A stretch of 64,000 nt of DNA from Pseudomonadota bacterium (lineage in GTDB: Bacteria > Bdellovibrionota > UBA1018 > CAIMNF01), in contig JAIXOQ010000031.1 of NCBI GenBank assembly GCA_027486675.1, forward strand, positions 1-64,000, in the 5' to 3' direction. The notes under the pieces were generated by a model that did not search any database, was not told the DNA's origin, and saw only the letters and a list, made by a program, of their open reading frames with translations. The translations under genes and the position numbers were made by a program. Positions 35,454 through 44,403 of this stretch are shown here, one piece after another; the first letter of the stretch is position 1, and each line of letters begins with the position of its first letter.

Positions 35454-36826
35454 AATTTTTTACGTCTTACCCAGATGACAATACCTGCAAGCGCTACCAG
35501 GAATGGAATAATGATGATCGTAGCCCACCGGATCACTGCCTCTTGGTTGGCGTCGATATCAAACTTGGATTCTTCGTCTTCTTTTGCCCGAATCGATATC
35601 GAACTTTCGTCTTCAGCAGCCCAAGCCACTGAATTGAGAAGCAGGTCCAAGTTGACCCCGTATCTGGAGAACTGATTGTTCGCAAATTGGCCGGAGCCGA
35701 TCGCAACAATCCGTGTTTCCTTGGATGCGGTGGATCCCGCTCGTTTGCCGGCGGCGTACGCGCCGACTGATATTGGCCCCTTTACATCAGCACCTCGGTC
35801 AAAGCGGACAGAACCCTTAGCGACTCCTTGGAGGTCTGTTTCAGCCCAACTATCCGCGTGAGACTTGAGCAACCAACCGTTCCGCATGCCCTCGATCGGT
35901 GGACTGATCGCGTCGATGGGGCGCACTACAGGGAGATATGCGGGTTCTTGCGCAAAATCCTTGGTGATCGCGACGTCCTTACTAAAGATTGGAACGATTG
36001 CCAAAGATGCGATCTGAGAGAGCGGATCAATGACGATCCCTTTGCCAATCGAAATTCCCCAAGCTTTCAGCAATTCATGGAGTGCGATCATCGGGTCGTT
36101 CTCTGCAATCGACGATTCAATTCCGAGCACAAGACGTCCGCCACCCGTAAGGTAAGTGTCTAGGGCCTTGATTTCTTCCTTAAAAAACGCTTTGAGCGGG
36201 CTCACCGTCATCACGACTGTACATTCAGCAGGGACCGCGGGAGCTTGAGTGAGATTGACGTCCTTCCACTCGTAACTTTGGGCTTCGAGGCCCTTTTTAA
36301 ATGCATTGAGACCTTCGGCAGCTGTGTCCGCAAGAGATCGCTCACCGTGCCCTTGAAGAGCACACACGAGAGTGCGCCCATTCTTCGTCAGCTTGATTAC
36401 TTGGTTCGTGAGTTTTTCTTCTGTAACATCTTCAATGCTCGCGGACTTACCGTCGTAGTTGATCTGAAGCGTGTTTGCCTTACGTATACCAGCTGCTCGA
36501 ACTCGAGCAGGTTCTTTATCTGGATTGACCCACTCGAGCTTCACCTTTGGGTTTAGGTCTTTGTAATTGTCCAAGATGGGTTTGAACTTTTCTTTACCCC
36601 CAAAATCAGAATACAAGGTGAGCGTCAGTTCCTTGTTTAACCCCTGAATTGTCTTTCTTGTTTGGTCGGAGAGGGTATGCACTTGGTTGCGCGTAAGATC
36701 GAACTTCTTAGGGTAACGCGCAGCTAAGAAGTTGAGCACTACGATGATCGCGATCACTAAGATCGTTATGAATACGGAGTTCGCACCAAAAGCTAAAGAA
36801 CGATTTTTCATTTTAAGATCACTCAT
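35450..36826 (-). CDS. GldG-like ABC transporter auxiliary protein
   Basis: 458 residues: a membrane helix near 17-34 (ITILVIAIIVVLNFLAAR), a large periplasmic domain opening FDLTRNQVHTLSDQTRKT (a hallmark of the family), and a second membrane helix near the C-terminus (about 430-452). GldG supports gliding in Bacteroidetes together with GldA and GldF, but related sets occur widely in non-gliding bacteria with unknown substrate. The stop overlaps the DUF4340 start. Confidence 0.88.
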   Translation of the reverse strand: MSDLKMKNRSLAFGANSVFITILVIAIIVVLNFLAARYPKKFDLTRNQVHTLSDQTRKTIQGLNKELTLTLYSDFGGKEKFKPILDNYKDLNPKVKLEWVNPDKEPARVRAAGIRKANTLQINYDGKSASIEDVTEEKLTNQVIKLTKNGRTLVCALQGHGERSLADTAAEGLNAFKKGLEAQSYEWKDVNLTQAPAVPAECTVVMTVSPLKAFFKEEIKALDTYLTGGGRLVLGIESSIAENDPMIALHELLKAWGISIGKGIVIDPLSQIASLAIVPIFSKDVAITKDFAQEPAYLPVVRPIDAISPPIEGMRNGWLLKSHADSWAETDLQGVAKGSVRFDRGADVKGPISVGAYAAGKRAGSTASKETRIVAIGSGQFANNQFSRYGVNLDLLLNSVAWAAEDESSISIRAKEDEESKFDIDANQEAVIRWATIIIIPFLVALAGIVIWVRRKKL

Positions 36827-36829
36827 GGG

Positions 36830-37585
36830 TTATCTCCAGCGATAGGAATCTAAGACTCTTTGGGACAGGAACAAAAAGACTCCTGTGAAAGATAGGCAGT
36901 AGAAGACGTCACTGCTGTCAATCAAGCCCTGGCTAAAGTTGTTGTAATGATTAATGAGCGAAAGATATTCCAGTATGTCGCTCCACACTGGCCCAGCACT
37001 TTGAGCGGCCCAGCTGATGAGCCAGAAGAAGAGACCGGAGATCAAAGTGAGAACTCCAGAAACGATCTGATTCTCTGTGAGCGCCGAGAAGAATACGCCG
37101 ATCGACACATAACACATCGATAGGAGGAAGGTTCCTAGGTAACTCGTGACTATGGTCCCGATCTCTGGATTTGCGTAGGCGATGAGGAAGGCTGGATAGG
37201 CCAACGTGAATCCCAGCATGAAAAGCACAAAAAACACGGCTGAAAGAAACTTCCCAAGCACCATATCAGTCACAGTGAGAGGAGCAGTAAAGAGGAGCTG
37301 AATGGTTTGGAGTTTTTTCTCCTCAGAAAAGAGCTTCATTGTAATAAATGGGATCAAAAACAAGAGAATCACATTCATATTCCCGTAAACCGGTCTTAAG
37401 ATGCCTTCTGCAATGCTGGTCGCCTTTCCCATGTTAAAACCCATGGACCTGAGCAGGAATGCCTTCACATTGAAGAAGAACATCCAGCCCATAATAAAGA
37501 GAAAGAATGAACAGACGATGTAGGCGATCGGACTGTAAAAGTAGGTTCTGAAATCTTTGCCTGCAATAGTGAGTGCTTTTTTCAT
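36830..37585 (-). CDS. ABC-2 type permease, GldF-like
   Basis: 251 residues with six predicted membrane helices, beginning MKKALTIAGKDFRTYFYSPIAYI, the usual GldF/NosY opening. It should pair with the ATPase upstream (12-nt gap) and the GldG-like protein downstream (3-nt gap). Confidence 0.88.
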   Translation of the reverse strand: MKKALTIAGKDFRTYFYSPIAYIVCSFFLFIMGWMFFFNVKAFLLRSMGFNMGKATSIAEGILRPVYGNMNVILLFLIPFITMKLFSEEKKLQTIQLLFTAPLTVTDMVLGKFLSAVFFVLFMLGFTLAYPAFLIAYANPEIGTIVTSYLGTFLLSMCYVSIGVFFSALTENQIVSGVLTLISGLFFWLISWAAQSAGPVWSDILEYLSLINHYNNFSQGLIDSSDVFYCLSFTGVFLFLSQRVLDSYRWR

Positions 37586-37597
37586 GGATGTATTCCT

Positions 37598-38521
37598 TTA
37601 CTGTTGCTTCGTGAGCTGGAGGAAAACGTCTTCCAAACTCATCTTTTCAGGACTAAATTCCAGCACGCCCATTTTTGAAGCGACTGCATTTTCAATGAGC
37701 CGGTCACGCGAGTCACTTTGAGTTGGGTCGATCTCGATAGAGATTTTGGAACCATCCACTTTGACCGCTTTCACCATAGAGAGACTTCGGAGACTTGCGA
37801 TTCCAGCGTCGCTTGGATTCTTCACCAGCAAGTCATAAATGATCGCACCGTGCTGCATGCGGCTGGTCAGTCGATCAATCGTGTCTTCAGCGACGATCTG
37901 CCCCTTGTTGATCACGATGATGCGTTCGCAAGTTGCGGTAACTTCTGGGAGGATATGCGAACTTAAGATCACAGTGTGGTTGCCTGCTAAACTTTTGATC
38001 AGCTCCCGAATCTCGATGATCTGCACAGGATCTAGACCGACAGTCGGTTCATCTAAGATCAGAACCTTAGGGTCATGCACTAATGCCTGTGCGATCCCAA
38101 CGCGTTGTTTGTAGCCTTTGGATAGATTACCAATCAGGCGTTTGCGGACATGTGACAAGCCGGTGCGCTCGATCGCTGAGGTGACCGACTTCTTCAGCGA
38201 GGATTTTGGCACATCGTGCAACCTTGCTGCGTAGGTCACGAAGTCTTCGACCACCATGTCTAAATAAAGTGGAGGTGTTTCAGGCAAATACCCGACCGAC
38301 CGTTTAACTTGAATCGGGTCGTCGAAAACATCGACGCCGTTCACCTTCACGCTGCCATCGGTTGCGGGCATGTAGCCCGTGATGATGCGCATTGTTGTGC
38401 TTTTTCCGGCGCCGTTTGGCCCTAAGAATCCGACAATTTCGCCAGCACTGACGCTGAAATTCAGATTCTGAATTGCCGCCCTTGGGCCATAGAACTTAGT
38501 GAGTCCTGAGACTTCGATCAT
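37598..38521 (-). CDS. ABC transporter ATPase, GldA-like
   Basis: 307 residues. Walker A GPNGAGKST, signature LSKGYKQRVGIAQAL, Walker B KVLILDEPTVGLD, and the H-loop in ILSSHILPEV are all present. It powers the exporter formed with the next genes. First gene of the long minus-strand run; its promoter must lie in the 105-nt divergent gap with the peptide-binding protein. Confidence 0.93.
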   Translation of the reverse strand: MIEVSGLTKFYGPRAAIQNLNFSVSAGEIVGFLGPNGAGKSTTMRIITGYMPATDGSVKVNGVDVFDDPIQVKRSVGYLPETPPLYLDMVVEDFVTYAARLHDVPKSSLKKSVTSAIERTGLSHVRKRLIGNLSKGYKQRVGIAQALVHDPKVLILDEPTVGLDPVQIIEIRELIKSLAGNHTVILSSHILPEVTATCERIIVINKGQIVAEDTIDRLTSRMQHGAIIYDLLVKNPSDAGIASLRSLSMVKAVKVDGSKISIEIDPTQSDSRDRLIENAVASKMGVLEFSPEKMSLEDVFLQLTKQQ

Positions 38522-38626
38522 GACAGCTTCCCCTCACGGTGTTGAATCATGAGTATGGGGCGAGTCACCTTTGAAATTCAAGGGGGTGGCGATCCTTGGG
38601 TGAGCCGCACTATGATGGTAGAAGAG

Positions 38627-40330
38627 ATGACAAAAATTCTGATCATGTTGCTTGGGTTTGGGTTCCTCAATAACGCTTTTGCGGTAGGCCTTGTCTCTGA
38701 GAACGCTGGGAAAGTCTATGAAGGGTTCAAGGCATCAAAAAAGGGCGGAAAGCTCGTGCTTGTGAATGGCGCAAATTTCGCAACGCTGAGTCCACTGATC
38801 AACAACGACTTTCATACTCGGCGCTATCTTCCACTGATCTTTGCCTACCTCGCTGAGACTGATCACGAAACTGGGGACTACATTCCTTTGCTGGCAGAGA
38901 AAATAGAGTCCTCCGCAGACCACAAGGTACACACATTCACATTGAGGGAGGGCGCTTCGTGGTCGGATGGCACATTGATTACAACAGAAGATGCTCAGTT
39001 TACGTTTGATCGCCTGATGGATGAGAAGGTGGATGCAGCACCCACCCGGGCTTTCTTCCCTGGCTATACATTTCAAAAGCTGAGCGACAGGAAGTTTTCG
39101 ATCACAGTTCCACAACCGAACATCACGGTGCTGCCTGAAATCATAGAGAACTTTGGCATCATCCAGAAAAAGCAGTACGACGGTGAGCCCAACTTCAACA
39201 AAGCAAAGGCCATCATCAGCCCTGTCAGCAGTGGGCCATATGTCATTAAATCTTATTCTAGGGACCAGAAGCTAGAGCTTTCGCTCCGCAAAGATTGGTG
39301 GGGATTTAAGCTTAAGAAGATCAAAAATTTATATAACCCTGAAGAGATCGTCATCCGTATCATTCCCGATCTTGCTTTGGGTTATGAAACTTGGGTGAAA
39401 GGGGATTTGGACGTCTATGAAATGGACAACGAGATCTTCGGCACAAGGGTTCTTGGGTCAGATCGTGATCGCATTGGCACAGGGCCCGACACCCGTAAGG
39501 GGATTTGGGCTAAGGATTTTAAGACCAAGGGCCCGGGTGCGTTCACATTCATCGGCTGGAATATGGCAAAGCCAATTTTTTCCAGCCGCGCGACACGCCA
39601 GGCTTTAGCGCAGTTGATCAACTACAAACAGATCAACGAGACGATCTATCACGGCCTTTATGACAGATCTTTCAGTGCATTTGGTAGTGCCACGGCGAAT
39701 ACGGATCCTAGCTTGCGCAAGCCAGGTGGACATTTTGATTATGATTTAAAAAAGGGGCTAGCCGCGCTTAAGGCGGATGGTTGGGCTGATTCAGACGGCG
39801 ATGGTGTTCTTGATCGAGTGATTAGTGGGAAGAGGGTACGGTTCGAGTTCTCGCTTAAATTCAATTCGACCAACATGATGCGATCGAAGATTGCCCAGCT
39901 CGTGAAAGAAGATTTCAAACGCGCTGGAATTCAGGTCAACGTTCAGTCTGTCGAGTGGACCTCCCTGATCAAGCAACTCGATGACAAAGAGTTCGATGCT
40001 GTTGTGATGGGTTGGGCTGGCGGTGGCATTATTCCGCAAGCACATCAACTTTGGGCGACTTCCAGCATTAAAAATGGAGGCTCAAATTGGTGTAGCTACA
40101 GTAACCCAAAGGTGGATGCTTTGATTGAAGAAGCAAAGGTTCTATTTGATATGAAAATGCGGGAAAAAGTTTTTCAACAAATGAGCCGCTTAATCTATGA
40201 CGATCAGCCCTACGCTTTCCTAGCAGAGAGAGTTGGATTCTACGCAGGTATCGGCACTCGAGTGAAATCTCCTTCTTGGGCTTTGAGGTATGATGATTTT
40301 CCGCCGATTTATCTGTATTCCGCGTATTGA
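38627..40330 (+). CDS. Periplasmic oligopeptide-binding protein (YejA-like)
   Basis: 567 residues from the ATG at 38627, where a signal peptide begins (MTKILIMLLGFGFLNNAFA); the track start at 38549 adds 26 residues before it. SBP family 5 motifs include YLPLIFAYLAETD, FTLREGASWSDGTLITTEDAQFTFDRL-type sequence, and the late YDDQPYAFL. It captures peptides or similar ligands for the downstream permeases (20-nt gap). No lipobox. Confidence 0.9.
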   Translation: MTKILIMLLGFGFLNNAFAVGLVSENAGKVYEGFKASKKGGKLVLVNGANFATLSPLINNDFHTRRYLPLIFAYLAETDHETGDYIPLLAEKIESSADHKVHTFTLREGASWSDGTLITTEDAQFTFDRLMDEKVDAAPTRAFFPGYTFQKLSDRKFSITVPQPNITVLPEIIENFGIIQKKQYDGEPNFNKAKAIISPVSSGPYVIKSYSRDQKLELSLRKDWWGFKLKKIKNLYNPEEIVIRIIPDLALGYETWVKGDLDVYEMDNEIFGTRVLGSDRDRIGTGPDTRKGIWAKDFKTKGPGAFTFIGWNMAKPIFSSRATRQALAQLINYKQINETIYHGLYDRSFSAFGSATANTDPSLRKPGGHFDYDLKKGLAALKADGWADSDGDGVLDRVISGKRVRFEFSLKFNSTNMMRSKIAQLVKEDFKRAGIQVNVQSVEWTSLIKQLDDKEFDAVVMGWAGGGIIPQAHQLWATSSIKNGGSNWCSYSNPKVDALIEEAKVLFDMKMREKVFQQMSRLIYDDQPYAFLAERVGFYAGIGTRVKSPSWALRYDDFPPIYLYSAY

Positions 40331-40350
40331 GAGGGAGATTCTAAAAGCTG

Positions 40351-41376
40351 ATGGCCTCATATCTCCTTCGCCGTGTTTTGACTATGGTGCCGATGTTTCT
40401 ATTGATGACGGCGGTCTATTTCATGGTTCAGAACTATCTACCTGGCGGACCTGTGCAAGAGGTCTTAAGCCGCATCCAGTTTGGGGGAGAAGGTGGCGGT
40501 TCGACGTCTTTGGGTAGCGGTAATCTTGAGCAGCTGAAGGCTGATCTTGAGCGCCAGTACGGACTAGATAAGCCGGTACCAGTGCGTTATTTGAACTGGC
40601 TCAAGAAGATTCTTGTTTTAGATTTTGGGGATTCATCCACAACGCGCACGCCCGCGATTGAAACAATCTTAGAGCGCGTACCGATCTCATTGGGGTTTGG
40701 GATTCCTGGCTTTTTTTTGACCTATCTCGTATGCATCGCGCTCGGGATGGCAAAAGCTTTGCGGGATGGTGGCAAGTTCGATGTCATTTCAAGTGTGACG
40801 CTTTTTATAGCGTACTCCATCCCACCTCTTGTGGTTTCTGTGGTTCTTTTGCTTGTCTTTTGTACAGACCGAGTTTTGCCGGGGGGAGCCTGGTTCCCGC
40901 TCGGCGGCGCATTTTCAGATTCCGTGGATACAATGACGGGGTCGCAAAAGTTTTTTGATTACTGCAAACATATGTTTCTTCCGGTTTGCGCTTCACTGTT
41001 GGGTGGCTTCACCTTTTTAACAATGATGATGAAAAATAGTCTGCTTGACGTTTTGAGTAGCGACTTCATTCGTACCGCGCGCGCGAAGGGTTTGGGCGAA
41101 AAAACTGTGATAATGAAGCACGCTTTGCGGAATGCTGTTTTGCCTTTAATGGTCGGAGTCGGAGGATTCTTGTCCGCGTTTGTGGCTGGCAGCATCGTGA
41201 TCGAAACTGTATTTGGGTTGCCTGGAATGGGCCGGTTGCTGATCGAGAGTCTAAGCTCTAGGGACTACAACGTCATGATGGGGGTCGCCGTTCTGCAGTC
41301 GCTCATCGTTATGATTGGGCAGCTTATTTCTGATGTGGCTTATGTCTTTGTCGATCCAAGGATTGATTTCAAATGA
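40351..41376 (+). CDS. yejB: Peptide ABC transporter permease, YejB-like
   Basis: 341 residues. YejB-type opening MASYLLRRVLTMVPMFLLM with the NYLPGGPVQEVLSR signature and a longer first periplasmic loop than OppB. The coupling loop SDFIRTARAKGL is conserved. In enterobacteria YejABEF imports peptides such as microcin C. The stop overlaps yejE by 4 nt. Confidence 0.88.
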   Translation: MASYLLRRVLTMVPMFLLMTAVYFMVQNYLPGGPVQEVLSRIQFGGEGGGSTSLGSGNLEQLKADLERQYGLDKPVPVRYLNWLKKILVLDFGDSSTTRTPAIETILERVPISLGFGIPGFFLTYLVCIALGMAKALRDGGKFDVISSVTLFIAYSIPPLVVSVVLLLVFCTDRVLPGGAWFPLGGAFSDSVDTMTGSQKFFDYCKHMFLPVCASLLGGFTFLTMMMKNSLLDVLSSDFIRTARAKGLGEKTVIMKHALRNAVLPLMVGVGGFLSAFVAGSIVIETVFGLPGMGRLLIESLSSRDYNVMMGVAVLQSLIVMIGQLISDVAYVFVDPRIDFK

Positions 41377-42386
41377 TACTTACACCTCTTGGTCGTCGGA
41401 GATGGAATTCGTTCTTTCGTCAGAAGCGTGCGTGGGTTGGATTGGTTTCCTTTGGTTTAGTCTTTTTGCTTTCGTCCACAGCTGAGCTTTGGTCCAACTC
41501 CAAGCCACTTGTATTAAAACGGGATGGTCAAACCTACTTTCCGGCATTCGTTCGCTATGCGCCGGAGCTCTTCGGGATTACGGATACTTTTGTCGTCGAC
41601 TTTAGGGAGTTGGTTGCAAGGGATATTGCCGCCGGGAAAGAAACCTTTTCTATATTCCCACTGAATGAATGGGATCCGTACGAGCAAACCCAGGATGTGA
41701 TGGTGCGGCCATCCGCAAAGCATTGGCTTGGGACTGACAGTCTTGGCCGGGATGTAGTTGCTCGCTTGCTCTATGGGATTCGAGTCTCCTTGGTCTATGG
41801 GGTTCTCTTCTACTTGATGACCTTTGCGCTCGGAGTCGTCATTGGTTCTATTCAAGGCTATTTCGGCGGAAAGACTGATTTTGTGACGGAGCGGGGGAAG
41901 GAACTCATCGAGATTCTGCCATTCTTGTCCGTTGTCATTCTGGTGAATGGCCTGCTGAAGTCCGATTCGTTTTGGGTCACCTTGAGTGTTGTCGTGGTGT
42001 TGTCTTGGGTATCAGTTGCGTCCCAGATGCGGGCGCAGTTTTTGAGTTTAAGACGTCGAGAGTTTTGTGATGCTGCGCGCGCCGCTGGTGCGAGTGACGC
42101 TCGGATTATTTTTAAGCATATTCTGCCCAATGCGCTGACGCCAATATTGACGCTGACCCCATTTACGATTGCGGCTGGAATTTCGACGCTGACAGTTTTG
42201 GATTATCTTGGATTTGGTCTGTCTCCACCGACCCCAAGTGTGGGTGAGTTATTGCAGCAGGGACGATCGTACATTCAGAACGCAGCGTGGCTTTTGATCG
42301 CACCGACAGCGGTGTTGTGCGTGACGTTGATTTCAATCAACCTAATTGGTGAGTCGCTGCGAGAAGCCTTTGATCCTAGAAAGTAG
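41373..42386 (+). CDS. yejE: Peptide ABC transporter permease, YejE-like
   Basis: 337 residues, matching YejE by the opening RRRWNSFFRQKRAW and the periplasmic SKPLVLKRDGQTYFPAF, followed by the usual importer helices and coupling loop (CDAARAAGASDARIIFKH). The ATPase yejF is missing downstream; the next gene is on the other strand and overlaps tail-to-tail by 11 nt. Confidence 0.88.
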   Translation: MILTPLGRRRWNSFFRQKRAWVGLVSFGLVFLLSSTAELWSNSKPLVLKRDGQTYFPAFVRYAPELFGITDTFVVDFRELVARDIAAGKETFSIFPLNEWDPYEQTQDVMVRPSAKHWLGTDSLGRDVVARLLYGIRVSLVYGVLFYLMTFALGVVIGSIQGYFGGKTDFVTERGKELIEILPFLSVVILVNGLLKSDSFWVTLSVVVVLSWVSVASQMRAQFLSLRRREFCDAARAAGASDARIIFKHILPNALTPILTLTPFTIAAGISTLTVLDYLGFGLSPPTPSVGELLQQGRSYIQNAAWLLIAPTAVLCVTLISINLIGESLREAFDPRK

Positions 42387-43545
42387 CTTCTTTGATCCAT
42401 TGCAGGATGAGAACTTTGCGTTCATCAAAGCTTTTTAGGTCCATTTGCTCAGCATCAGTGTGGATTCCAGTCCCGTAGGGGCCTGCACCAACGATTACGC
42501 TAAGGCCCGGGACCTGAGCGAGGTGGTTTGAGTCAGCAATGTAGCCAACATGGGTAGACTTGACTGGGATGCTGAGTTTTTTGCCGATGGCTTTGAGTTC
42601 GGCGAGCCTTTGTTTTGTTTTTTCTTGGCCAAGGCTTGGAATCAATACGGAAATGTCGACCTCGCCTTTGAAGCCATTGGGAAGAGTGGCTAACATCTTT
42701 CGAGCTGTTTTGAGCCATTGGTCTGCATGAGTTTTTTCAATAAACCGGACGTCAAACTTGGCGCTGGCGTGTTCGCATACTGTATTTGCCGTTGTGCCGC
42801 CCTGGATGACGCCTGCGTTTACAGTGAAGTATTTTTTGTAGTCAGTTTTTTGCGATAGGGCAGGGATCAGTTTTGCGAGTTCGACGCATGCGTTCTTGCC
42901 GAGTTGGTGGGATAGGCCAGCATGAGCGGCTTTGCCGTGGATTTTTATTTCTGACCATAAAACGCCTGATTGCGAGTGTACGAATTCGCCTTGTGGGGTA
43001 CCGGGCTCAAAGATGATAGCGGTGTGCAATCCTTTTACCCTTTGGTCTAGCATTGCGCTCGAACTCTTGGATCCGGTCTCTTCGTCCTCGTTGATGAGGA
43101 CTTTGATCCTCTTCCATTGCCCAGGAGCAGAATTCTTGAGGTCGTTGAGTACCTCGATCATCAGTGCTAGCCCGCCCTTCATGTCGATTACGCCGGGGCC
43201 CTTGAGATGGGTAGGGGAGGCTAGGAGTTGATTGAACGTTGAGTCCTTTGGGAAAACGGTGTCGATGTGACCGATGAAAGCGATCTTGGCCTCGTCGGCT
43301 GTTCCCGTAGTTGCCTCAATGATGTAGCGAGTTGGGTCCACGTCAGATTGAATCTCTTTGGCTTGAAGGCCAGCAGATTCTAGGGCCTTGATGAGCTTCT
43401 TTCGCATTGAAGAAATGCCTTCAGGATTACTGGTGCTGGAGTTGGTTTCGACCCAGTCTTTGAGCTGGGGAAGCCAGGGGGTTGAACCTGAGGCGAAGCA
43501 GTGTAGGGGAAGTAATGTACTGTAGAGAAGGGCTAGAGTAGTCAT
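42376..43545 (-). CDS. Exported M20-family metallopeptidase (carboxypeptidase G2-like)
   Basis: 389 residues with a signal peptide (MTTLALLYSTLLPLHCFASG). M20 metal ligands are seen in FIGHIDTVFP (His-Asp), GVIDMKGG (Asp), NEDEETGS (catalytic Glu pair), and IHTDAEQ (final His). It would trim a C-terminal residue such as glutamate from peptides or folates in the periplasm. With the convergent peptide importer it fits peptide scavenging. Overlaps the GNAT gene upstream by 4 nt (ATGA). Confidence 0.9.
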   Translation of the reverse strand: MTTLALLYSTLLPLHCFASGSTPWLPQLKDWVETNSSTSNPEGISSMRKKLIKALESAGLQAKEIQSDVDPTRYIIEATTGTADEAKIAFIGHIDTVFPKDSTFNQLLASPTHLKGPGVIDMKGGLALMIEVLNDLKNSAPGQWKRIKVLINEDEETGSKSSSAMLDQRVKGLHTAIIFEPGTPQGEFVHSQSGVLWSEIKIHGKAAHAGLSHQLGKNACVELAKLIPALSQKTDYKKYFTVNAGVIQGGTTANTVCEHASAKFDVRFIEKTHADQWLKTARKMLATLPNGFKGEVDISVLIPSLGQEKTKQRLAELKAIGKKLSIPVKSTHVGYIADSNHLAQVPGLSVIVGAGPYGTGIHTDAEQMDLKSFDERKVLILQWIKEATF

Positions 43546-44213
43546 TTTTGAGGTTTTGTCCTTTGCAGAGAATCGATTAGTCGTAGTTGCTCTCGAAAGA
43601 GCTGGAAATAATGGTATCGGTCCATTGGTACGGAGAATTCGTTTTGGTCTGGGGAATAGAGTTTAAAGTGCCTCCGCCGGTACAGATTCGTTGCGTCTGG
43701 TAGCTCGTGATGATTGACCAGCCAGATGCGGTTGACACCAGTATTAAAGGCCTGTTCTATCAGGTAGTCAAGCCATGGGCCGCCAAGTCGCCTTCCTCGA
43801 ATTTCTTTTGAAAAATAGAACTTTCGCAGCTCAACGCTATCCTTGCTTGTGCGAAAAAATCCTCCGGAACCAAGTATCTTGCCGTTTTTGTCTTCAATAA
43901 TATAAAGCCGGCTACTTTCGCGATCATAGGTTTCATCGATAAACATAAGATCGTGATCGAATGTTCCTTCGAGAAACTCGTAGTCCTTGATAAACTCTTT
44001 TCGAACTTCGTTAATCAATTTCTGCAGTTCCGCATGATCTCCGCTGTTTGCAAATCTGAAAGTAAGTTCTTCGGTACTGAGAGCCGCTTCAACAATGCTA
44101 CGGCATGAAGTGCTGCCAGAATAAATATCGATGAGAGGAAGCGCACTCGAAGAAAGCGGAGCGCTAAGTAAAAAAAGTGATAGAAAGAAGGGGCATGCTA
44201 AGTCCCGAAACAC
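43542..44213 (-). CDS. GNAT-family N-acetyltransferase with signal peptide
   Basis: 223 residues. A strong signal peptide (FFLSLFLLSAPLSSSA) precedes a GNAT domain: FRFANSGDHAEL, LGSGGFFR, the KFYFSKEIRGRRLGGPWL acetyl-CoA loop (a variant of Q/RxxGxG/A), and ATNLYRRRHFK. GNATs use acetyl-CoA, which is not found in the periplasm, so an exported copy is hard to explain. It is translationally coupled to the exported M20 peptidase. Confidence 0.78.
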   Translation of the reverse strand: MFRDLACPFFLSLFLLSAPLSSSALPLIDIYSGSTSCRSIVEAALSTEELTFRFANSGDHAELQKLINEVRKEFIKDYEFLEGTFDHDLMFIDETYDRESSRLYIIEDKNGKILGSGGFFRTSKDSVELRKFYFSKEIRGRRLGGPWLDYLIEQAFNTGVNRIWLVNHHELPDATNLYRRRHFKLYSPDQNEFSVPMDRYHYFQLFREQLRLIDSLQRTKPQK

Positions 44214-44403
44214 ACAAACTCCTTGTTTGCCGTCAGGGACCCAAATCTTCGCTGTAGAAAATTACAGTGGGAAATTCAGAATCCAGGGGTTTCATTTCGA
44301 AACTCTCTGGCGCGCTTTAGCGTGTTAAGCCCGCAAGCGGCGTCAAATCGGCTTGACCGGAAGGTAGCGCAGATTTCTTCCCCTGGCAAGAGCTTGCATG
44401 CGG

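Noticed and set aside
38549-38626. N-terminal extension of the peptide-binding protein in the ORF track
   Set aside because: It places 26 non-signal residues before a typical signal peptide; the ATG at 38627 is better.
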